In this document: in pieces, positions 21,695 to 35,399 of the stretch
Position numbering within the stretch: position 1 is the stretch's first letter
How the letters are laid out: each line of letters opens with the position of its first letter
Source of the DNA: Onchocerca volvulus
Taxonomy: Eukaryota; Nematoda; Chromadorea; Rhabditida; Onchocercidae
Direction: 5' to 3'
DNA length: 64,000 bases
NCBI GenBank assembly: GCA_000499405.2
Contig: HG738140.1
Span: forward strand, 1,052,188-1,116,187
The notes under the pieces: generated by a model
Told to the model about the DNA's origin: nothing
Database searches by the model: none
The model's input: only the letters and a program-made list of their open reading frames with translations
Made by a program: the position numbers and the translations under genes

Positions 21695-23769
21695 TCAGGA
21701 CACTGCAATATTGGTAGATGTAGCAGTAGTAGCCTTTCTAATTGCAATAAGCAAACGCAAGCGTAAAAAAAAATTCTTTATAATGTTATGAGCTTGTTTA
21801 TTGTAAATGAAATAGACTGTCGGTAGTGCGGCGCGACTGGAAATACCGTAACAGTTGATAAAAATGCCCAATGGTATAATAGCTTTTTGGCCAAAAATTT
21901 TTAATACGAGAAGTGGCAAAAAATTGAAAACAAGAATTGTGCTTTCTAATGCGCCGCAAATTATTGCTGCCTGAATCAACATGATTCGTTCGTAACCTCC
22001 AGTGTTCGCTATACTTGACACAGATCTAGTATGCATTCGTGAAATTTCTAAATATACTTATTTAATGTAGAAACAAAATAAAACGAAATGAAAAGTATTT
22101 GGGAAAATTCGGTGAATTTGGAAAAAAAATTACTGGAAGGAATTTTCAGACAACGTAAAAATAAGAACAATATATCTTAGTTTTGCCTTTCTTATTACGG
22201 AAAAAAAGAATTTAATGGAACTAACCTTGAATTTGATTGATATCTGAAACAGATAGACGTTTGCGCCGGATACTATAGAATATCGCGATATACATAACGA
22301 ACATAGCAACAGGCAAAAATATTATCCATGTTTGACGAAAACTGAATGATGAATCATAAGATCATTATTAAATATCATCTAACAAATAATTAATGCAACG
22401 GTGAAGAATTGGAAAAATATTGCTGTTATGGCATTACTTTGAGATTTCTTCAAAATTTTTGATTTACAATCAATAATACAACGGAATAATACGACGGGAA
22501 TTCTGAAATGAATCTTCGCAATTTAATATACAACTCGAAATGGCACTCATTTGTTACCTCAAAAAAATATTTCCGCTTTCTCTTGACTGTTTTGTACAAT
22601 TTCTTTCCCAGCGCAAATTTGAGATATGGTATCTTGTAGTGCAATAATAAAAATCCAATGCTGTGATAGCTGAAAATTTCAACTGATGTATAATAAGCAA
22701 TTGATGAATTTGAAGCAGTTTCGAGACCAAAATATTACAGAAGTTCAAGTAATAATTATAAATAAAGTCAAAAATCAGTCAATTTATTATTGGTGGAGTT
22801 GATCGAATAATCGCTCAAAGCATCATTCCGAATTTCTAATTAAATGGGATTATACTAAATGTTAAGAATGTTGTTCTCAAAATATAACTATTATTTTATT
22901 GATTATTTGAAAAATACAATGGATCATACCGAAAATTGACAGCCAGACGAAACTGAGCAGAAAATACAACTTTACTGACTCGAAAAACGAATTATATTTT
23001 GGCGAAATTTGAGTTACAAAGCGATTTAGCGTTAACAGAAATGTGAAATGCAAGGAAGAGAAAATTGAAAAAGGTTTCAAAAATAAGAAAACGTGCATAT
23101 CCCACGTCGTTTGATGCACTGAAATGCAAATAATAAATTGATTCAGGAAATTTTTGAATATTCCAATGTAAATAATCTGATGCCATTGAATTCAATGAAG
23201 ATTCTGCCAGAGATAAAATCTTTCGCTCATAAAAGGTGCAAGATCTTTCTTATATTCATATGTCTAATTCTCTGAATTTATTTGATGTTAATGATTCTAA
23301 ATTTGATATAATTAATGTGAAAATGAAACCAGTACTTAAATGAAACTTCACTTCCTGCTCTTCTAGCACAAAAATTGGTTATTAACAGTATCAGTTACAA
23401 CTCGATTGAAAACAGATATGTTTATGTAATTCAATAGAATAACTTACTTTCAGAAATATTATTTCGTAATAATTCAGGTAAAACAATGGCTATTTCTGGA
23501 AGAAAAAGCCCAAAGCTAGAAATAATCAGTTGTAAGGAGATGAGAATGAATGCAGGGCTGTAAATATTGTCCCGACTACAGAATGTTATTGCCATCAGCA
23601 AGTTGCTAAAAATACCGTAAAGCAAGAATACGGTAATAAATAGAACTGCCACGAATTTCGTAGTTGTATGATGCTCGTCTACCATGTCAAGCACACTTGT
23701 CATATTACTGTTTTGACAGTTTGAAGATAATATTAGGGATATGATAATGTAGCAAGAACGAGCCACCAT
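21695..23769 (-). CDS. Nematode chemoreceptor-like 7TM receptor B (five exons)
   Basis: Exons on the minus strand are 23769-23448, 23118-22930, 22669-22558, 22341-22226 and 22047-21695, giving 363 residues with the same junction phases as receptor A. It keeps the signal-peptide-like start (MVARSCYIII), seven hydrophobic segments, LNRF after TM3, the FYYC and NCT features of loop 2, and ALPTVYFIYNKQAH after TM7. Compared with A, exon 5 differs by only about 3 of 100 residues plus a short indel (TRSV), whereas exon 3 (extracellular loop 2) differs at about 14 of 38. Exon 1 ends in A|GTAAGT, so the junction codon is M instead of A. No break was seen. Chemosensory role is inferred from family resemblance. 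Confidence 0.8.
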
Positions 23770-24539
23770 AATATTACTCAGCAAACTTTCCTAATCAATT
23801 TTCGATATTGTAATAAAGATTCAACTGAATAACAGCTTCACTATCTGCAACGAAAATATTTTCAAGTTTTTTTGGTAAATTTCGATTGAAAAAATTGCAT
23901 AAATATTCGAGAAATTAACATTTGATTCCGAAATCAAGTTACAAGTTTTAGTTGAAAATACCGATGATTGAGAGCTTTCTAATTTAGAAACAAGTGTTAA
24001 TTTTTCGTATTGGATCAATGAATGGAAGCATTATGACAGATTAAAATATTCATATTGCACGTCTCGACAATATAGCAATGTTCTTATGATTAATAATTTA
24101 TGATATTTTTTCCCTATATACTATATCAATTTCTTCTAGCAATTTATTTTTAACACTATTTGTTATATACTCTAATTTCTCTTAAATACAATCTGTTGCA
24201 CTTTATAATATAAAAATAGAATTATCGTCGCTAACACTTATGATGATAGCGACTATAATTTGAACGAAATAAACCAATATCAGCTTTCTGATTAATGGAT
24301 ATCAATAATAATATCTAAAGAAAGAGTACCATTATTCAGTGCATAATGACTCAAACAATTAATGTCCGTCAAATGAAATATAAATGTCATTAATCATTAC
24401 TTCCAACTTGTAGGCCTTTCTATTTCTCTATTCTTCGTTATAGTCCAGACCTGAGCATACTAAATCAGTGTTAATCATACATTACAATAGCACTTACTTT
24501 TCAAACTTTCAACCAAGAAAAAAATTATTTCTTCCCGAT

Positions 24540-27215
24540 AATGTCCGATAATAAACTGACAAGGAATTTCAATGACTGCAACAAGTAAAAGTATTGGCAA
24601 ATTTTGCAAATTTAAATTTCAAATTAGTAAGAGCAAATAATGAAAAAAGTGCATTAATAATTGAGGAATTAAAACTTTACTCCTAAATTGACTTTGAATT
24701 GTCTGTAAAATTGCGTAAGAACTGTAATTAGCGGCATTACTCAGCTGAACGGCTTGTGATTTTCTCAGTGTTAAAATTACAGTATACTGAATTCCTATAA
24801 TTTTGCGTAATTCCTCGTACTTAGTTAGACATTTCGATGCGAAACAAAACAGATAAATCATCTTTTCTGTTCATTTCATACGAATCAGCAATAATATCCA
24901 TTGGATGTATGGCATTATTACTACCATCGCAATGTTAGCATGAACATTCGGAATGCTTCTGTTTCCATCATTGTCTTTTAGAACTTAATTTTAATGTGAA
25001 AGTTTTAGATTTTTTAAGGAAAGATTTAGGAAATTTAGATTTTATGTCAAGCTTATTGGTATAACTTTTTGCCATATGAATGAATATGTTTTTCATCAAA
25101 ATAATAAAGTAATTGAAATAGTGGCGAAAACGATAGAAGGAAAGAAGTCAAATATGAATTAATTTACAATAATAATTTTCTGTTAACTCTCGAGAATAAT
25201 ATCGTTAATTTATAAAAATTTAACTACAGCTATAAGCGTTTGGAAATGTTGATTGCGACTCAGTTCGGTGTCAGCGAATAATATGAATCTTAATTTCAAC
25301 ATTTATTGCCATACAGGACATTACAAGGATATTTAAAATTTGATGCAATCAATATTCTCTGACATTTTATAACTTATATCAACATCCTCTTGAGTCGAGT
25401 TTGCTGTAAATTTCTTCTAAACTAGCAAAAAGTCGAAATTTTAATATTTTTTTCGACTTTATTGGAAATTGCAGCATTTTCAACATTCATTTTTCACTTG
25501 CACACAAATTTCAAGAAGAAACTCTCAAATTTTTCCATTTTATCTCCAGCATAAGTAATAAATAATTCGCGTTATTCATAAACTGTGCCTATCGAGCCAA
25601 TTAATTTCATTAATCATAAGTTGTGCAAATATCCAATTATTAAAATGCCAAAAATGGAAAATGCATAGACAATGTATTAAAGCACAAGAGAATAGACTGG
25701 CATAGGTTTTTAAATTTACCATTTCTTCATTCGTTAATCGAATTACAAGTGTAGGTTTAAAATGGTCGAAAAAAATTCAGTAAATAAGTGACAAAACTGA
25801 TGAGTTAAATATTTTTGAAAGCATTTCAAAAAAAAAAAATTAAATTGAAGTATTGTTTAATTGCAAAAACTCATGTCAATCTAGTTTTTGCAGCTTTACT
25901 AAGGTATTAAAGCTATAATTAAAGTTATTTCACGGTTGCTAGGTCACTGTTTGTATCTAACAAATTACAGATTTTATTCAGTTCTCGAATTATCGGAAAA
26001 CATCAATTTTAGCACATAAACATTTCACTACCCGACAAAATATAAAATAAAAAATGTTAAATGTAACGTTCATTGTACATTACACGGTCCTGGTTGCTTG
26101 AACTTCTATCCATCCATTGTTTCTCTAAATATCATAACTGACGCTGAAATACAATGCTGATATCCCATTTGATTGAAAGAAGGATAGTTTTTGCGCAGTA
26201 TCTTCTTGTGGGGAAATAACTTCGAAACGGATTTATTTTTAATATTTAAATTTCATTATAAAGAAAGTTCGAACAACAAGGATCAACCAATGTCCGGTTA
26301 TTGCAAATTTTTACTCCTATATTGCATATGATCATACATTTAAGCACTGATCATAAATAATTCAAACGAAGGAATTTGAAAAAAAAAATCCCGATAGTTT
26401 TTTCTGAAATTTCTTACCATAAGAATGTAATTTTAAAATGAATTTTTAAAATTCAAAATTTTACTTATTTGATTTTTCTATTACAATTTTTTGTGATTCT
26501 GCTCAACCAGTTTTGTGCTCTTCGTCATTTTTAAGATGTTTCTTCAATTCAGCTATCAATGTTTATTATTCCTATGAATGAATCAAGACCTCAGTATTGA
26601 TAATTAGATAATAATAATAATTATGTGATAATCACTGATAAGGACGTTGACGTGATACTAAATATGTTACAAAATTGTGGTCAACACTTCTTAATCATTT
26701 TTTCATTTGCAAAACATTCTGCTTTTGAATATATATTCTTATTTTACAAAATATTCACATCAATATGCAAATTTTTTTCACAAGCTATTTCTGAAAAAAT
26801 GCATTACAATTGATACAAAATTCATGGTACAAAATTCGATTTCATGGCAAATTCTTTACTTAATGCATTTCTTCAATAAAAATGTGAATAGATGTTAAGA
26901 TGAGTTATTCTCACTGAGATATCTAAGTATGTTAGCAAGGCACTTTTTATTTCCCATTATTTTTCATTGGTCTTTATCCACGTTATTACCCGGAACTTAT
27001 TTTCTTGACCTTTTGATATTTTCAGGAACATGCAAAAATTACTTCTGATCTTTCAATAAATTCGAACTTCATTTCATTCAGCTTCTAAACTTCATTCCAA
27101 TCTCTGACAGTAGAATCTGAACTATCTGAATTTCATTTATTTCTCTAATTTAATATGTCCTGTTCAAAATGTTCAACTAATCAGTCACGGTGTAATAAAA
27201 TTATTAGATTTCATG
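24540..27215 (-). repeat. Tandem spacer copy upstream of receptor B
   Basis: A diverged copy of 17755-18176 plus 19255-20770, lacking the LTR-like insertion and extended by stretches at about 25100-25440 and 26250-26840. It preserves both empty sites (LTR at about 24857, Helitron at about 26958). Similarity ends near 27215 after the CACGGTGTAATAAAATTATTAGATT block. No gene is supported in it; short frames at 24619-24861 and 26625-26898 are not conserved between copies. Confidence 0.75.
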
Positions 27216-27530
27216 TCTCATCAATTAAGGAAGGTGCCGACTTTGACCATCACATCATTTCCTGCCATTGGTCGGTCTTAGTCTTTAGACTTAGATAATT
27301 AAACTGCACATGTGAGGTCAATCATTCTATTTACAAAGTTAAATTAAGATATAATCAGTCAAATTTAAACGATAAGAAAGTTTCAAATAGTTTCGAATTA
27401 ATCATATAATATCTTAACATTTTAACTGACATATTTTTTACATCAAATTCATACGAAATAAAGGAAAAGAAAGACAAAGATATTTCATTTAACATTAATA
27501 TAAATCCTTTTCAGTTATTCCGACAATACC

Positions 27531-27604
27531 TATATAAATGCATACTTTTGTTTCAATCGATCAGTCAGCGATCATCAGCCATGCCAATATCACTTAATAC
27601 TATA
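27531..27604 (+). promoter_or_regulatory. TATA-box promoter and possible first exon
   Basis: TATATAAATG at 27531 is followed about 30 bases later by TCAGTC (27561), a good initiator spacing, and by ATG at 27581. The frame MPISLNTI runs to a GTAAGC donor at 27605. No convincing second exon was found: the next acceptor (27664, TTTCAG) leads to an early stop. An acidic open stretch at about 28100-28220 (SDDENDDFKNDN) could belong to the same transcript. The call rests on spacing only. Confidence 0.35.
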
Positions 27605-28045
27605 GTAAGCACTCAGATGCTGCTTAACTGACATTTAAAACTCTCAAAATACCTCCAAATTTCAGAATCTGATAGAAGAGTAGAAGCAAAAAAAAAAGGT
27701 AGAATTCTAAACTTGATAGTTCTAGGATAGATTTAGAAAATCTTATAAAGAAATTCATATTTACAGTAAGTAATTTAGAAACCTCACTACTGTAAATCTT
27801 TTTTTGATCTTAAATGATTTTTTCTTGTTGAATTCACTTTTTAGCAGCAGCTTAAAAATTAAAATAGTAGCAATGATTTGAACGATGAAACACTACTCGA
27901 ATTAATAGATTTGAACAAATATTTCATTTCCATCAATGTAGTTTTGACTAATTACAGTATTTCTCAAAGAATTTCTCAATCATTTAGTTCAAATTATATT
28001 TTAAATTTAAAAAATTCAAAATCGAACTTTCTATTAGAGACATAA

Positions 28046-28085
28046 ATGATATTATTATTCATTTGATGATGAATAATAATAATAT
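28046..28085. repeat. Short inverted repeat (hairpin)
   Basis: GATATTATTATTCAT and ATGAATAATAATAATATC pair almost perfectly around a 5-base TTGATG loop. It lies in the 27216-28660 interval, which otherwise holds no supported gene apart from the promoter-like site. Confidence 0.6.
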
Positions 28086-28660
28086 CAACTTGGATGAAAT
28101 TCATTTGAATCTGATGATGAAAATGATGATTTCAAAAATGATAATATATTGCCAAAATCACAAAGAACCAATGAGCAAAAAAATGTTTACAGCAAAATGA
28201 TAATCTTAAACTGTCAAGAAAATTTAAAAAATACAAATGCAAATAGTATTAAGTTTTTTTACTATATATATTTATTTATTACAATAATAATAATCGCATA
28301 GTCGATAATGCCATTGCTATCGAAACATATAAAATATGAGGAAGATAAAAAATTATTAAGCAGAAATACTTCGATGGTAAATTTGCGTGAATCATGGCTG
28401 ATTTCCTTTCATGAACATTAAGCTAGCAATAATTATTGGCTTGAATCTTAACTCGAAAAATTTATTCTCGCCAATTTTTCTTGATAGGTTAACTTTTTAT
28501 ATTTTGCACTCGAACACCGCATATTTATCAAACTAATTTTCATATTATTTACATAAATTAAATTTATACATAAATCAAATTTAATATAAAAATATTTTAA
28601 GCTAAGAAAAATATTTGATAAATCAAATTATTGTCCTGTTATCATTGTTACTGATCATTA

Positions 28661-28666
28661 TTTATT
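28661..28666 (-). terminator. Polyadenylation signal of the metallophosphoesterase gene
   Basis: AATAAA on the minus strand, 16-21 bases beyond the TAA stop at 28682-28684, suggesting a very short 3' UTR. Confidence 0.5.
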
Positions 28667-28681
28667 ATTATCATAGGTATA

Positions 28682-31600
28682 TTACTTAATACTTCGGCGA
28701 TGTTGGTATATCCAACGTTCTTTCTTGTTCACATCTACTGGTATATCAAAAATTATAGGATTATTTGTTAATTGTAATCGATCATTCATCAAAGAACAAT
28801 TGACAAATTTTGTGTAACCATCTGTCGTACAACCATATCCTAAAATGAATATTTCATAAAACAAAATACATCGTGTTTATTCCATTTAATATACTTATGG
28901 ATTCATATTTATCAAATACATGTATGTTTTTAATATATTAAATCAAAAAAAAAAAAAGGAACGAGTTAATACCATAAAATACAGTATCACAATATTATAT
29001 ACAGTATTCAAATACAGTATTACAGTATGCAACATAAAATAGAGTATCATACAAAAATGAATTCATAATCTCAACCACAATCAAGCGACATATTTTACTT
29101 TACCTTTAAAAACAGTATTCATCTATACATTTGGTGATTAGTGAAAGAAGCTATGTTTATTCTATTTCAATTTCTATCTTACTATACTTTGGAAAAGCTG
29201 ATAGAAAAATATTGTTTCTATTTGAGAGAAATATAAAAATGAGCATAATTAGGAAATTTGGTCGACTTACGACATTTGGAAGATTCACGAATCCAATGAT
29301 TATGATATTAAATTTGCTTTATGATAGCATTTTTAACAATAAAAAAAGAAAAATTATAATCAAAGAATATTTTTTATTCAAATTAGCATTACTTTGAAAA
29401 AACAAACCCGAATGAATATGACCAAAAATATGATACTTAGGTCGAATACGTTTGACTACAGAATTCAATAATTCGACGCATCCAACGTGTAATCCCGTTG
29501 GTAATATATCCCCATGGCCTGAAAAAAAAAGAAATAAATAAGTTTTTAAGATTAATATTATAAGACAAATTATTTCTCATTAAAAATAACAAATAATAAA
29601 TCTTTGGAGTCAATTCCATTTTTTAAATCAATTAAGAATAAATCAATATAAGTGAAAAAATCTCCTTTGTGATAATTTTTTCTTACTAAAAACATTTTAA
29701 GGATGAAAATTGCATAATTATTGAAAAAAACGAAAAGAAAATTGTCAAAATCAATGATCGGCAAGCAAAAATGACTGTTTCAATATTATTCATTGATATA
29801 TGTAATTAATTTTAATTGAAATCGTTCAATCATTAATTATGATACCTAATGGTGGTGTATGAGTGATAAGAACATCGACTCCAGTTGGTATATCATTCCA
29901 TTTATCAAGCAAAGCTTGTCCTCGAGGCAAATTAAAAGCCGTATCATTATATTGTGGTAGCCTGAAAAAAAAATTTTGATATTAAATTTTCAAATTTGTT
30001 TTTAAAAATGTTCGCTAGAGATATTTTCAAAAACTATTCGAGTTTCAAATTTATAATGTATAGATATTTATCGGTGCTCAATATTTGCATTCATATTCCC
30101 TCATTTAATTGATATTCTTTTAAGTATACAGTTGATTTAATGAAAGAGATAAAAGTGATAACATTTGGAAAGATAAAAACATTCAATTCAAAAATCTTTT
30201 GATTTCAGTAACTTCCATTAATTCATTATTAGTCTCAAAAATTCCAATAAAAATTATTAAATTAAAATATCGAAATAATTATTGAATGCAATCAATGAAT
30301 GAATGAAAATAAATTAAACAAAATTTTCAAACTTCAGTGATTGAGCTAACATGATAAAATTTTCATTTCATAATTATGATAATGTATAATGAAATTAACA
30401 TAAGATGAATTTTATTGAATGCTTGCAAATGTTATAATGATAAAATAATTAATTATTCGATTAAAATGAAGTATTAACCATGGAGTTCCATAAATTCGAA
30501 TACCAAATATTTCCCATAAGCTATCTTCTAAATAAATTGCATTTTCCAATTTTGCTTTAGCACTTCTTATTTCTTGTAATGAAAAACGATTGCTAAGAGT
30601 TTGTTTCACAGCTAATTTCTTCTCACCAAGTTTACTCCCTAAAAGAAAAAAGTTCAAATGTTGCAAATATGAATTGCTTCAAACTCCCTGATAAAGCAAA
30701 AATTTTAAATTACAAGTAATCCTTCATTGTTGTAATCTAAAATTTTTGCTTTATGAGAGCTGTAAAAGACTTATGTTAAATGCTGCATGAAAACTATAAA
30801 AGGGTCACTTGACTTAAATCAGATGAAAGGTCAAGATCAACTAAACTTTATTGATACTATATTGATATTCTACTTTAATAGCCTTTATTAAATTTAGTAC
30901 TATTAGTATCATTGCCAGGATAAATTTAGACAGAAATTGAAACTTATGATTTGATATTTCTATATCCGAAAAAAAAAAAAATTCCAGTTATGGAAGATAT
31001 TCGTTAATTATAAATAGAAAATAATTTAATGAAGCGATTGATAAAATAATTAAAAATAATTAAATTGGTCATCAGAACATTAATGAATATTTCTTTTATT
31101 CGTTATCATTTAAAATCTTACCGCTAACTTTGATAAAATGATCATCGAATGTGTATTCATGACTACCAGCAATTACTATTTTGAAAGTATGCGGAAGTTG
31201 TTCTGTAAAGAATAAAAAAGAAAACAATTTAAATGTTTAAGAATAGCTTAAATTTAAATTATTTCAGTATTACAAAAATGTGCAGTAAGAATATAAATAT
31301 GAATTTGACACTTGCAACTTGTTTGAATCATCTTTGTTTAGAATTCAAATTTATGATTTAAATTTAAAATAAGAAACAATATCAAAACATCTAATAATTT
31401 ATTATTTGATAGTAAAATGAATGACTAAATTCGTATTTTTCCAATGAGTTTTTTTTTTTCAAAGTTTCGAATTGAAGATAAATTACTTTCAGAAGCGCTG
31501 AAATTTTATAGATTCAAATATGTAGAAAATTTTTGCATAAAACTAAAGCTAAAAAGTAATTATTATTTCAAGAATATGAACACAGTAAATGTCGAACAAT

Positions 31601-33376
31601 TACATGCTGATTATTGAACCAAAAAAAAAAAAATTTTTTTTTAATTTTATAAAGATTTTAAAAATCAATTAAGAAATAAAATCAAAACGTTTCATAATTT
31701 TCGAAATAATTGAGACCATGTGGATCGCTTTTTGAATTTGTTATTTTGTATTTGCATATTAATTACAAATCATTTAGTTATGAACATTATTTTTCAATTT
31801 CTGAATTCAGTTTGAATTCTTTGGAATTTAAGATTGAAATATACGAATAAAAGAGAAGTCTGAAATTTGCATTTTTGTTTCGAAATTTTTGTGATAATTC
31901 ATGCCTCATTCAGATTTTGGACTGCCATTAACGTATATTTATTTTATTAGAAACAGAAAAATGAATAAAAAAGTTAAGTTTTTGAAATGTTAGACAAATT
32001 TTTAACGCTTTACATACTCAAATATTGGCTAAAAATTTCGACTTCATCCGGTCCGCCGATTTGCGTAAAATTTCCGGCAACGACAAGAATATCGCCAGGT
32101 GGAACAAGTTGCGGATGCGGAAATGATTGATGAAGACAAGCCATACAAACAAATCGGATGGCATCTTGTTTCATCGGTGTATTCAATTTCATCTGAAGAA
32201 TTCATTTCGAATTTAAGGAATTAATTAAATAGGATCAAAGCTCAAAAATGTTTTGCTTAGCGAATTAAATCTTAAAACTTGTAAGCATTATGCATAAACA
32301 ACAAAAAAAAGAAAAAAAAAAAACAAAAACATGCAAACAAGAACTATACAAGTTTCTATTCCACTTCCTACATTCAATGTTGTTGAAAAATATTTCGCCC
32401 TACGCTGAAATTTATAAAAAATTGAACTTTTCGAAAGCGAAATATCTAATGAAGAAAATAAACTTAAACAATTGTCTGTCTCTTACCTGTCTCACCACTT
32501 TCACCGGACGATTATTTTTAATCATTTCCCAGGCTATCGCTGGATCATTGGTATATTTGTGTGGAGTAATCTGTAAAAAATAATATTTTAAATAAAAGTA
32601 GGGATTTTTACAAATCATTTATTTATTATATTTCGGTTTTTTTTTTTTTCAATTGTTGAAAGGATGCTGAGTGAATCCAAAATTATGATCTTATATTTTT
32701 TAAAGAATTTCAATTATTAAAACTTTTTTTTAAATTTCATACTTCAATTGTACCAGTTGAATGTCGTTTACGCTTCGACGACGCACGTCGTTGTAATTTT
32801 CGATTTTGAATGATATTTAAACTATCACCGTAAGATATTGGCATTTGTTCATCATTTAATTTGGTTTTTTCAAATTCATCTATTAATTGTTTAACAAGAG
32901 GAGAAGTCTCTGAAGATATATGATTAAGAATTAATTAAAAAGTAGTTTGAAAATATTCAAAATGCTGTAAATATTCAACAAATATTAAAATTTGCCTATG
33001 ATTTCGAATTTGCCACAATGTTCTCGGAATTAAAATTCATTTTTAACCTATTTAATATTCACTCAAAGTTTTAAAATAATATTACTAAAACCCTTCAATT
33101 TTTGCATATAATGAATGAAAATTTTTTCGAAATATACAGAAGTGTAAAAATAATTTTAGTTGAACCATAAACCATTTGTTGATATTGTAAATTGCGAAAA
33201 TCGCACAAAAAAAAAAATCAAAAAATCAAAAATTAACAAATTTTCGAACCATTTTCAGTTTTTCCACTACAATCTGATTCCGTATTTCGACGATGACTAA
33301 ATTCTCGTGTATTCTTGGTTGATGAAGCGAATATGAAAGGTGCTGATTTGCGTCTTTCCCCGGGTTTCTTTAGAGA
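28682..33376 (-). CDS. MPPED/UPF0046-type metallophosphoesterase, likely pseudoenzyme
   Basis: Minus-strand exons 33376-33250, 32909-32743, 32570-32487, 32192-32018, 31202-31122, 30638-30479, 29961-29846, 29518-29408 and 28839-28682 join in phase to 392 residues. After a basic N-terminal extension come AIRFVCMACLHQ, GDILVVAGNFTQIG, LPHTFKIVIAGSHEYTFDD, GIRIYGTPW, FNLPRGQALLDKWNDIPTG, VLITHTPPLGHGD, VGCVELLNSVVKRIRP, HIFGHIHSGYG and TTDGYTKF, the full block order of the MPPED1/2 family. Family motifs SDTH, GDF and GNHE are replaced by ACLH, GNF and GSHE, removing three usual metal ligands (codons near 32137, 32071, 31163), while the later histidine motifs stay. The start codon lies further 5'; likely exons are at 35174-35236 and 36675-36746. 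The donor at 33249 (GTTCG) is atypical. Confidence 0.88.
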
Positions 33377-35173
33377 CTAAAGTTCGGTAAAATCTGAGTT
33401 AATGAATTCAATTATTTTGAATGATAAAACCTTTTCTTTTTTTTGTTTTTCATCACTAAATCATTAATTTTAAATGACTGAAAGAAAGATATTTTAGCCA
33501 AAGAAAGAAGAACTTTAAAATGAAAAAGATTCCCAAAATATTATAAAAATTAAATTCCTAAAATACATCCCCTAAAGTTTATTCGTTAGTGTTCCTGAAA
33601 AATTTCTCGAACATTTCCGTTTTGAATTTTTTCAGCTCTAGAAAGGTGCTAACGGAATGCTTTAATTTTAATGTAACATCATTTAGCAGTTGCTTAGAAA
33701 TTTGGAATGTGAGTTTAGAAATATTATTTTGATAAACGAATCATAAAATTGGAAATTAAAATATGCAAATATGTATATGACAATTATACCGTGATAATTT
33801 TGATACATATAGAGTTTCCAATTAATCGGAAATCTTTTAAATAAAATTTCGAATGAATTATTCATCAATGTGTATCAATTGATGTCTTAAGTTATGTATG
33901 AATTTTATTTTCACTCTACATAATCAACCATCAAACTATATTTTTTAATTATTTTAAGATTAGAAAATAAACCAAACAGTTGTTGAAAATGTGTAATACT
34001 GAAATCAAGGAATGATTTTTAAGATTTCAAGCTTAGCAACTACTATGAGAAATGATAAAATTATTTTAAAAAAGCAAAAGCCGACTGCTTGTTTTGAAAA
34101 TTATTCATTTCCACTCAAAATCTGAAATGATGTATTTTCTAATTTGAACTTCGAATTTTCAAACTAAAAAATGGCACGTTTTGCCCATGATTTTTAATTC
34201 AATTTATCTCTTACGGAAAAAAAAAACAAAAAGAAAAGGAAACAAACCAGAAGCATAATCAATGATGAAGATTGTTGCTTTGCATCAAATTGCTTGTATT
34301 TTATCTAAATTTAGTATAATTACAAAAATTTTCATTCGAAAAACAAGACGCATTATGAATTCCATCAGACTAGACTATCATCAATAAATCGCATCATCGA
34401 TAAAATCACAAATAATCAAATGAAGATGTTTGCATCCAGAAATATGAGCAAAAAGATTGCTTGATTTTGGAAGTATTTATTTACATTGAAAATTTAAAAT
34501 GATATATTCTCCAATTTGAATTTCGAATTTTCAAACGGAAGAAATGACAGTTTTCGGTTTTTAATTTAATTTTATTTATCTTCTTTTTTAAAAGTAGAAA
34601 TAGATGAATTCATAATTTTCCAATTTAATCAAAACATTTCGAAAATTTTTGAAACTTTCAATGAAATTTTTTTCAGAAGTACGGCAATACGATCCATATA
34701 GAAAAGGAATAACTGAAAATCTTGATAAAAGGGGTTTTGAACTTTTTTCTGAAGACAACTATGTTATGGAAAATCAAATTCAAGTTCACAAAATTCCATA
34801 AATTCAACTTATTCTGTTTATTCATTTCAGAAAAAACTTGCTGTATTATTTCCAATTAGTTGAGATAAAATGGAAATGAATATAATAGGAAAGAATTATT
34901 TGTTAATTGAATTTCGCAAATAAAATTAAACATTGAAATATTTCGCAAGTGGAAAAAAAAATGGAAGCAAACATAAATGAATTCTATTTGAATTCTCAAT
35001 CATCAAAACGTTTTTTCAATAAAAAAAAAAAAAATGAAAAGATAAGAATGTCTAATATATTAAAATGAGTGTTGAATAAATTCTAACTAGTTAATTACTG
35101 GACTAATTAAATTTGTTTCTCATAACAAACAAAACTGAGAATAGATACTTATTTTTTTTCTTTCATTTATGAC

Positions 35174-35236
35174 CCTCCGACCCATCAAACGCCTAATCAC
35201 TGAACCAAAAATATCAAGCAAATCTTTTGGAAGCTT
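35174..35236 (-). CDS. Probable additional 5' exon of the metallophosphoesterase gene
   Basis: A 63-nt open stretch, KLPKDLLDIFGSVIRRLMG then RR, lies between a TTGTCAG acceptor and an AGG|GTCATA donor. It is phase 0 at both ends, which fits the exon that begins at 33376. Composition is clearly more coding-like than its surroundings. An alternative donor (GTATCT at about 35148) would not fit the phase. Membership in this gene is inferred. Confidence 0.45.
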
Positions 35237-35399
35237 CTGACAAGCCGAAAGGCATTATTACACAACGGATGCTATCAAATTCAATCAATATATCAAACGA
35301 ATCAATCAATTTTATTAAAGCATTAGCATAAAAATTTTTGATAAGTAATATATGATTAAAGAAATTTTGCCTTAAAATTCATCAATTTTATTAAACAAA

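Noticed and set aside
29131..29397. 88-codon + frame opposite the metallophosphoesterase gene
   Set aside because: Lies in an intron of a well-supported minus-strand gene; no motif or splice context.
35190..35260. MPFGLSEASKRF reading on the minus strand, resembling a Gypsy reverse transcriptase block
   Set aside because: It stops after 13 codons and overlaps a better splice-bounded open frame; no other RT motif is nearby.
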